NCBI GenBank assembly: GCA_037903475.1
Contig: JBAJFG010000258.1
Span: 62,001-126,000 of the forward strand
DNA length: 64,000 bases
Origin: Ancylostoma caninum
Lineage: Eukaryota > Nematoda > Chromadorea > Rhabditida > Ancylostomatidae
Direction: 5' to 3'
The position numbers were made by a program, and so were the translations under genes. Positions within the stretch are counted from its first letter, which is position 1. Every line of letters begins with the position of its first letter. Shown piece after piece: positions 57,267 through 64,000 of this stretch. The notes under the pieces were generated by a model. That model saw only the letters and a program-made list of their open reading frames with translations. It searched no databases and was not told the origin of the DNA.

Positions 57267-59224
57267 GTCGGAAAAATGAAAGAAAAAAGGAAAGTTCCAA
57301 CTAACAACCTGGTCGGCGCAGAAGCAGAGTGTCACTAATTACTACATTTTTCATTTTATGTTATTGTCCTTCGACTTTTCACTTTTATAACCTGCCGCAG
57401 TCAGTCAGTTTTTCAGAGATAAAGTTTCCTTTCCATACTCATCTCGAGAAGTTTTACATTGTAATGATCTGCTTTGCCTACTTACTCTCTTTCAATTGTT
57501 ACTGGCCCGTATGATCATTTTTTTTACCCACAACTTTCAAATTTTCAAATGTGGTGTTTTGTTCAATTTGTTTGCTCCTGGCACTTAACCAAGAGTTTCC
57601 TTTCTTTTCTTGATTTACCTCTCTATAGTGAACATTCTATTTTCTTTTCGTTTGCGCTTTTTCTCCTTCGAAAAAGATGCCAAATTAGTCGAGTGTCTTG
57701 TTGTGCCAAGAAATTCGTTGACAATAAGTTCAGCAACTGACACCAGCAGAGCTAGTTCGCTCACAAATAGCGGTCTGTTTATAACATCTAAGCGGAAATC
57801 CACTTCCGCCATGTTCGTGGGAGCATGTGGTGAGTGTCATTTTTGGCTATGGATCTCACAGATGTCTGGCCAACGCCAGTCGAACGCGCTGGGAGAGGAG
57901 GCATTTGAAGGGATAACTCGTAAATTAACATCACTTTGAACCTCTTTCAGGCTTCTGACAACGAAGAATACGATAGTTGAAATGTCAGGTCAATAAACCG
58001 TGCTTATATAAAAACCTGTGAGGCACAGAAGCATAAGTAATAAAGGCAGCATCAGTATTGATTCTTCTTGATCTACTCCACTCGCACAACTCAGCCACCT
58101 TGCTATAACGCAGCAAACTGGCAGCGTCGAACCATTTTGTTAGGAGTTCTGACACAATTGACCACTTTACCCATGCTCCTCATAGTCAAAAAAGCCAACA
58201 TCGCGCTAAAATCTAGGTGATTATATTTTTCATGGGTGCTGTCTTCAGATATAAAATAGGTGGACAACATTCCGCATCAAAGAGCGCAAAGCTTGACGTG
58301 TTTGTGTGACATTCACCGCGATATTGACCGGTGAATAACGGAATGTTGACATATTATAAAAGGAACATTGAAGCATAGTCGAATCCAGGCTGAGAGTTGA
58401 TGGAACACCATTCAGTACAAAACTTAGTTCCAATTTTTAAAAAAGAGAACTCAACAGAACTATTTACAGACTGCTCTCAAACATTGTAACAAAACAGACA
58501 ATAAAAAAGACAGAATGACCAGCTGCCAACTGAAAAATAACTCGTAAACGTCAAAGAAAAAACAACATGACAGAACTAAAAGAAATGAGATGAAATGAGA
58601 AATGAGTACCCAATACATAAAGGGAGCGATGCGGCAATACGTCAAAAATATTGCAAATGCAGAAACAAAACAAAAAGCATAGCAAAAGCCCATAATGACC
58701 GCACAAAACGATCGATCATGAATGTTAGATGCCTTTAAGCCCATAACGGGTGATCTGGAAGCAGCATCGCCGCTGTGAATCCTCGGGTGCCTACGTGAAA
58801 TTCTATAAGGTTAATTATTCGAGCGGAAATAATAAAACAAAAATAAAATTATCACTTTGTACAGATAACAAAAAATACTGGCATTTTAAAAATTATTATT
58901 CATCGGTAAATTCATACTTTCAAGAAATCCACTAGATCTTCAGACAGTTCCGGTAGGTTTTCGTAGTAGATGCATCAGTATGCTTACGCACTGTATTCTT
59001 ATGCTACTGACTGTGTCACTATGCGTTTTATCGATGATTAATTTCTTTATTGGACACCACCATAGGCTTACCATGTATCAGTAGAGAAAAGATGTCAATG
59101 AAGAAATGTAATGATCAAGAAATTTTGCCGTAACACTTAAATTGACCGCTTCTCTCTAATTTAAGAATCAATACTTTGTGTGCAATTGCAACTGAATACG
59201 GTGTGTTTCACAGGGTGGGATATA

Positions 59225-59728
59225 CAGGGTGGCCGAAAATTACCCGTGAAATTTTAGACAAGGACTGAGTTCTGGCGAACACAATTCAGATATTAGGTAG
59301 CCCTTATGAGGGCAATGCACTAGCTGTGACTTACATTTCCATGTGCTGGCTTGCTAGAGTAGAGGAGTTCCAAACACAATGTTGCCGAACTTTTTTATCC
59401 AGCCTTGGGAATCGCCCTAGCCCACATCGTCTTACCGTTGTAAAGCAGGACCTCTTCTGTTCACTCCAAAAATTTGGGATCCTGTTATGCTATAGCAGTG
59501 GCATAAAATAGAGTGTTACTTTTGTAAGCGAGAGTCGGGATATGGCGTATTTTGTCTTCCGAGCGCATGTATCCCCGTCGATAGAGAAAAATCCGAAAAC
59601 TGTTCAATGATTATTAATCAGCAAAGGTTCTGCAAACTTCCCTTAAAATGTGAACACAAGATGATTCATGGTAAAGTTTTAGCGTCAATGAATAGAGTAA
59701 TTAGTACGGGTAATTTTCGGCCTCCCTG
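59225..59728. mobile_element. 504-bp mariner-type MITE
   Basis: CAGGGTGGCCGAAAATTACC at 59225 and the inverted end finishing GGCCTCCCTG at 59728 agree at 22 of 23 positions; TA lies on both sides. It is absent from the duplicate at about 34098. Confidence 0.8.
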
Positions 59729-59731
59729 TAT

Positions 59732-60444
59732 TCTGTACATATAAAAGTGAAAGTTTGTGTGTTTGCGTGTTTCTGCGTTTGTGTGTTTGTATGTTACTTA
59801 TAGAAATCGCGGAGCGTTAACCGTTCCGGACCAAATTTTGCTGGTAGACCCTCCACGGACCGGCGGAGGTTATAGGCTCTCTTGCACCTGGGAATATCGA
59901 TTAGTTTATCGATTGTATCGATTTTATTGATTTGTCGCTCTTCTTGACCAGGGACTAGCGAGAACATTCCTGCTGGGGAACCTCAGTACGGTGAACACGA
60001 ATGTGGCAACCACTTTGCGCCAAATTATCGATTTATTGATTTATTGATTTTTCTTTGTTCTCGATCATGGGGTGGTGGAGACATGTTTGCTGCGGTATCT
60101 CAATACGCTGAACACGAATATGACAACCATTTTGCGCCAAATTATCGATTTATTGATTTTATTGATTTTTCGGCAATCTTGCACACGGGCTGGTGACCGT
60201 GCCTTCTGGGATTTTCCGAAATGCTGAATGTGGGTAAGGCAAGAATTTTAGAAGGAATTATTCACCAGTCAAGCAAGTTCAAGTCATTTTTTGAGGGAAG
60301 GGGGAGGGGTGAAGAAGGGTCACTTAAGCTGATCACCAAATGATGAACATTTCGAGAGGATTTTTTAGTTCAACAAGTGTTGACATCAGGTTCAAATTGC
60401 CGGGAGACATTGAACACCCGAGCGAAGTCGGGTACGGCAGCTAG
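59732..60444 (+). mobile_element. Helitron, 713 bp, directly after the MITE
   Basis: It begins TCTGTACATATAAAAGTG and ends with hairpin CCCGAGCGAAGTCGGG followed by TACGGCAGCTAG, then T. The CTAG end after a short hairpin is the Helitron 3' signature. Tandem units with ATCGATTTATTGATTTATTG resemble those of the Helitron at 36752. The base before TC is T rather than A, so the left edge may be off by one or two. No Rep/helicase is present. Confidence 0.75.
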
Positions 60445-62157
60445 TTGTTCATAGAAGAAGAGAGAACGTGAGAAATAGTGCCGTGTTCGGAGAGGCAACC
60501 GAGAAACTCAGACCATAGCCACAAATACTCAACTACCGTCGTTTTTCAAACGGACTATGTACCACCTCAGCCCAAAAAACGGGAGAGCGATTCAAAAAAA
60601 AACTGGTGAATTCAGTATTCTCGTTCAGCATTTCAAAGAAGCCTATTGTGGAAAATTTGGGGATTCAATGGGATACATTACCTGCCATTAACCTACCGTA
60701 ATCCTACAAAAACGAAGTTGTGGTTCCAGATGGAAAGAAAACGCTCGAGTTAAGCGCCTCAAATATCATACTAGGCAAACTTCTAGCAAAAAAAAAATTC
60801 TCAAAGCTTTTACTGCCCCCGATGTGATAGTGCCAGTATGTATGTCGTAGGTGCCAACCCAGCACACCAGTTTCTAATGCACGGCTCGTTTGCATCACAT
60901 GGCTACAGCTAAAAAAATTTCACAGTCTTCTCATACAGGGTGTGTAGCTGTTTAACCGCAAAGGGATGCCGCCTCATGACACCTGCATAGGTCAAGAGGT
61001 CAATTCGGATAAACAACCCCACGATGGAGCTTTTTATACAAAATTTCCGGATAAACAGCTCCGCAGCGGATCTTTTTATCTGAATTCATTTGGGAATCAA
61101 AATGTCCGTTCTCAACGCCATTTTTTGTAGGGATGATTATTTTTGGAATGTACAGTTTCAGTGATAAGAGAAAATTGAGGGGAGAATTTTTTTAAAGTAT
61201 TTTTCTAGAAGAAAATCGTTATTTTATGCAACAATAGCCTTAGATGTCCGGATCATTTCATCCAGGGAGCAATGCTCTTTTTTTACCGAAACAGTGAAGT
61301 ACAGTGGTTCTTCGGAACGCGGCGGTTTATCACGCGGTGTAGCTTTTATCCGAAAGAGGTCACGCCCCCAGCGGATAAACAGCTCGTAACCAAATCTCGT
61401 TAGCTTGCTTGATTATGTTAGGTTAGGTTAGGTTAATTTTATGTTAACCACTTCATTTAGATTGAGAACGTATGCGTTTATTGTTCCTGAAGCCCCAGGG
61501 AATAAGGAGCATCTCTCGACAGAAAAAAACTGGTTTTGATGTATCAATCTGTAAGTTTACAGTGCAGTACTAGCTACTACATGGCGCTCTAAACACAGGT
61601 GTGCTTCTCCCAAAGCTTGATAACGATTTTTCTTAAATGCACATAAGTTTTTCGAGGGATTCACTACTATAGATATCAATATTGCACTTCAGATTCTGTC
61701 GAATAGATGGTATCAAAACCAAAATTACGTGTGAGCACTATAAAGCAAAGGCATTTTATTGCACCCTCCAACAATTGCTTCAGAAACACTTCTACATCTT
61801 ATGCTGCCTCCCCAGGGGCAACTAACTCTACGCGAACCCATGACCTTACACATATGGACACATGTTTCGATAGGCACACGTAGGGCAGAAATTTAAGGAA
61901 AAGCAGAAAAAAGGGTCCAGGCAATTTCTGGGTAGTTCCATTGTATGGCTACTTTATGAAAATCCTGCGAAGTGGACTTCAAAAGTTTCTGAAAGCGTTG
62001 AAAACGCCAAGTAACAAGACAGACATATGGGTGGGATGCCAAGACATACATGAGCGTGAGATGGCGTCTGCTATGGAATTCCTCCGTAAAAAAGGAGATT
62101 GAGAATGCCTTGCAATTTCTGCGGAAGAAATTTTTCCGTCTAAAATTGAGTACTCAC

Positions 62158-63900
62158 ATTTAAGGAACGAATAATTCCTACACCACCGTCGTCTTCCAAC
62201 AGTATTCTCCCTCGCATGTGCTGTATCCAGCTTCTCATCAGCTCGCGCTTCTCGTCTTCTTCCTGAGTGATCTGAAAACTGGTCCTCTTAGCTAGTTTAT
62301 GCCCAAAAAACTTTTACAAATCTCAATTATGACGCCTGATAGCGTTAGATTTATGTATGAGGCGTTTTTCTGGGTTAAAAAAATAAATTTTGAAGAAGTT
62401 CAGATCACAGTTTCCTGGAAACTATCATTGTGAGTATTTTCCCGAATATGTCTCAACAGCTATACGAAACTGTGAACTAACAGAGCTAGTTGTCGTAACG
62501 GTGCAGCCGGAATCTGTGAGTGTGCCGATTCGATTCAGAATCATAGTCATGATAGCAGATCCTGAAAAGTGCCAGTTTTTGGGAAGGTAAAAAAATAGGG
62601 AGTTGTGAAACTCTCGTGGGAAGTATTCTCCATTCGAAATCAAATGTAAGTAGAACAGGAATATGTTATTATCAAAAGAGTTTTGGATACATTCCAAACG
62701 GTTGGACGAAGGCAGTGAATCCATCTATGTACAGTGGACATCAATGGCGGTGGCCCATCCATGGCCTCGAAAATTACGCCGCGCAACCGCACCGCGCGCA
62801 CCGGAATCGGTGTCGTTTGCCGCCAGAATGCTATTCCTAGTCGCTTTTCTTTCCGATTCTATCGAAAAGCTTTAGATCGGGTAGAAAAATTGCTAGAAAT
62901 AATATATCAGCAGCAGGTTATGGCGCGCGCGGCGCGGTTGCGCGGCGTCCTCCTTGAGTCCGCGGATGGGCCACCGCCATTGACTTCCACTGTATATAGA
63001 CGTGTGGCCGGCTTTGGCGCATTTAGGTTTACACGATACATACTTCAACTATAACTCATATTTTTACTGGACACTATTCCAGTTTGTGTCCATGTGCATA
63101 TTTCGTCTATAGCATGCACAGCCTCAGCTCACATTCGATTCTGAGGTATTACTATCTGCTGAACCTACTCGACACGCTGATTCCGACCATCTCCGTGATG
63201 ATTTTCGAAACTGTAAATAAACCGTACCAAAGAAGTGCAAGCAGTTATGTTTTCCATTAGCATCCCGCCAATATCTTGTGTAGAAACGTGTGTTTCTTTC
63301 TATGCCTAATCATGTCAAAAACCACACATCAAAAACAGCTGATCATCTCTCACAGACGCTAAAAACTCCGCCCACTCTCCGCGAACAGACCGCTCAAAAG
63401 ACATGGTTACCGACGGTTTTGTGACCTTAACTTTTGCTCTCTGCAGCTCATGCGGGGCCTATTTCCGCAGAAAAATCTCAAAAATAGTTCCTAAAGTGGG
63501 ACTCCGCTCTAAAAAATAAAGCCGTGGTCACTCTCCATACACTCACACTCATCTCCGGGATCTTCTAATCTGTTAGGAATTTAGCACTTTACAAAGCCTA
63601 GTAAGAGATGATAACTCAGCTCACTTCCGACACCTTCTCCAAGCAATCGCTCATCAAACATTTCAAAGATGTTGTCGATTATCACAAGGCGAATGCAGTA
63701 GTCCTCGAAATAATCCTGAAATCCAACAAATTTACGTGACATCACCGAATTGATCAATGGCCTTATTTTATTGCGTAAGGGTACCTCGAGAAATGTAGAA
63801 TACTATAAGGATAAATACCTACATCGATGAGTTCCAGAGCCTCCACAAGCTGAACATGATCAGTTATACGAGTCACTGCCACTCGTTCTAACAACGAACC
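62158..63900 (-). CDS. RAD51-paralogue-like (RecA-family) gene, partial
   Basis: Four minus-strand exons join in phase: 63900-63823, 63715-63625, 62561-62482 and 62271-62158. They read ERVAVTRITDHVQLVEALEL, then DYCIRLVIIDNIFEMFDERL (Walker B, four hydrophobic residues then D), then MTMILNRIGTLTDSGCTVTT (the helix and strand before the RecA L2 region), then RSWIQHMRGRILLEDDGG with VGIIRSLN (the C-terminal SW and RI-L strands of RAD51 paralogues). The order and spacing fit the RAD51D/RFS-1 type of recombination mediator in homologous repair; which paralogue is inference. Donors are GTAGGT, GTGAGC, GTTAGT and GTGAGT. The Walker A half lies beyond the right edge of the window. No exon after 62158 was found: the duplicated block starts 22 bp past the donor, so the C-terminus may be displaced or lost. 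The 1.06-kb intron holds a MITE. Confidence 0.75.
62732..62992. mobile_element. 261-bp TA-target MITE in an intron of the RAD51-like gene
   Basis: CAGTGGACATCAATGGCGGT at 62732 and the inverted end CCACCGCCATTGACTTCCACTG at 62992 are flanked by TA. GC-rich inner arms (GCCGCGCAACCGCACCGCGC) also pair. The plus-strand ORFs crossing it are artefacts. Confidence 0.8.
62995..63624. other. remainder of the RAD51-like intron
   Basis: No exon or repeat is recognised between the MITE and the donor at 63624. Confidence 0.5.
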
Positions 63901-64000
63901 CTTAAAAAATGGAATTAGAGTACAGTTACATACAGGGTGCGGCTTATGTTCTCGGACAAGAAATTTCGATTTCATATTTCTGCCTCATCGAAGGACCGCG

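Larger units (their letters stand above)
57212..62130. repeat. segmental duplication, right copy (partner 32101-36488)
   Basis: Colinear with the left copy. It contains a MITE plus a Helitron at 59225-60444 and lacks the TTAA and TA elements found at 34380 and 35978. Its right edge stops about 22 bp before the splice donor of the last visible exon of the RAD51-like gene. Confidence 0.85.

Overview
The window is eukaryotic and looks like a parasitic nematode of the strongylid (hookworm-like) type. The evidence is split genes with short introns and TTTCAG-type acceptors, several genes for small secreted DUF148 (SXP/RAL-2) proteins, a DUF1647-type gene, and a very dense load of worm-style transposons (CR1-like LINEs, Penelope-like elements, Tc5-like, mariner-like, hAT-like and TTAA-target elements, Helitrons). 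I recognised families from motifs read by eye; no database search was possible, so the species is not determined.

Layout. 1-1.8 kb: decayed LINE reverse transcriptase. 4.3-6.2 kb: minisatellite-like repeats, one array split by a mariner-like element. 6.6-10.6 kb: elements ending in TTAAAGGCAGCA. 14.7-18.7 kb, minus strand: a multi-exon gene for a type II membrane protein of DUF1647 type, with an opposite-strand ORF in one intron. 19.9-25.5 kb: hAT-like element, then DUF148 gene A and its repeats. 26-32.2 kb: two Penelope-like fragments in opposite orientation; the right one is broken by a 2.7-kb insert carrying a 50-bp minisatellite and by a complete 1.2-kb Tc5-like element with a TCA target duplication. 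32.1-36.5 kb: a block repeated at 57.2-62.1 kb. 36.4-38 kb: DUF148 gene D, with a Helitron in intron 1. 40.9-46 kb: second hAT-like element, then DUF148 gene B. 46.8-49.0 kb: DUF148 relic E, split by a LINE. 50.2-52.7 kb: large palindrome. 52.7-56.7 kb: inverted copy of the DUF148 unit, containing gene C. 62.1-64 kb, minus strand: four exons of a RAD51-paralogue-like gene that runs off the right edge.

The host genes are therefore a local DUF148 family spread by direct and inverted segmental duplication, one glycosyltransferase-like DUF1647 gene and one DNA-repair RecA-family gene. The rest is mobile DNA. Because many blocks occur two to four times, the paralogues serve as empty-site controls, so several insertions can be placed to the base. 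The most notable items are hammerhead-ribozyme-like motifs in Penelope-derived sequence with compensating stem changes, the nested Penelope/Tc5 structure, the Helitron placed exactly between A and T inside a DUF148 intron, and the two spliced genes rebuilt from short exons.
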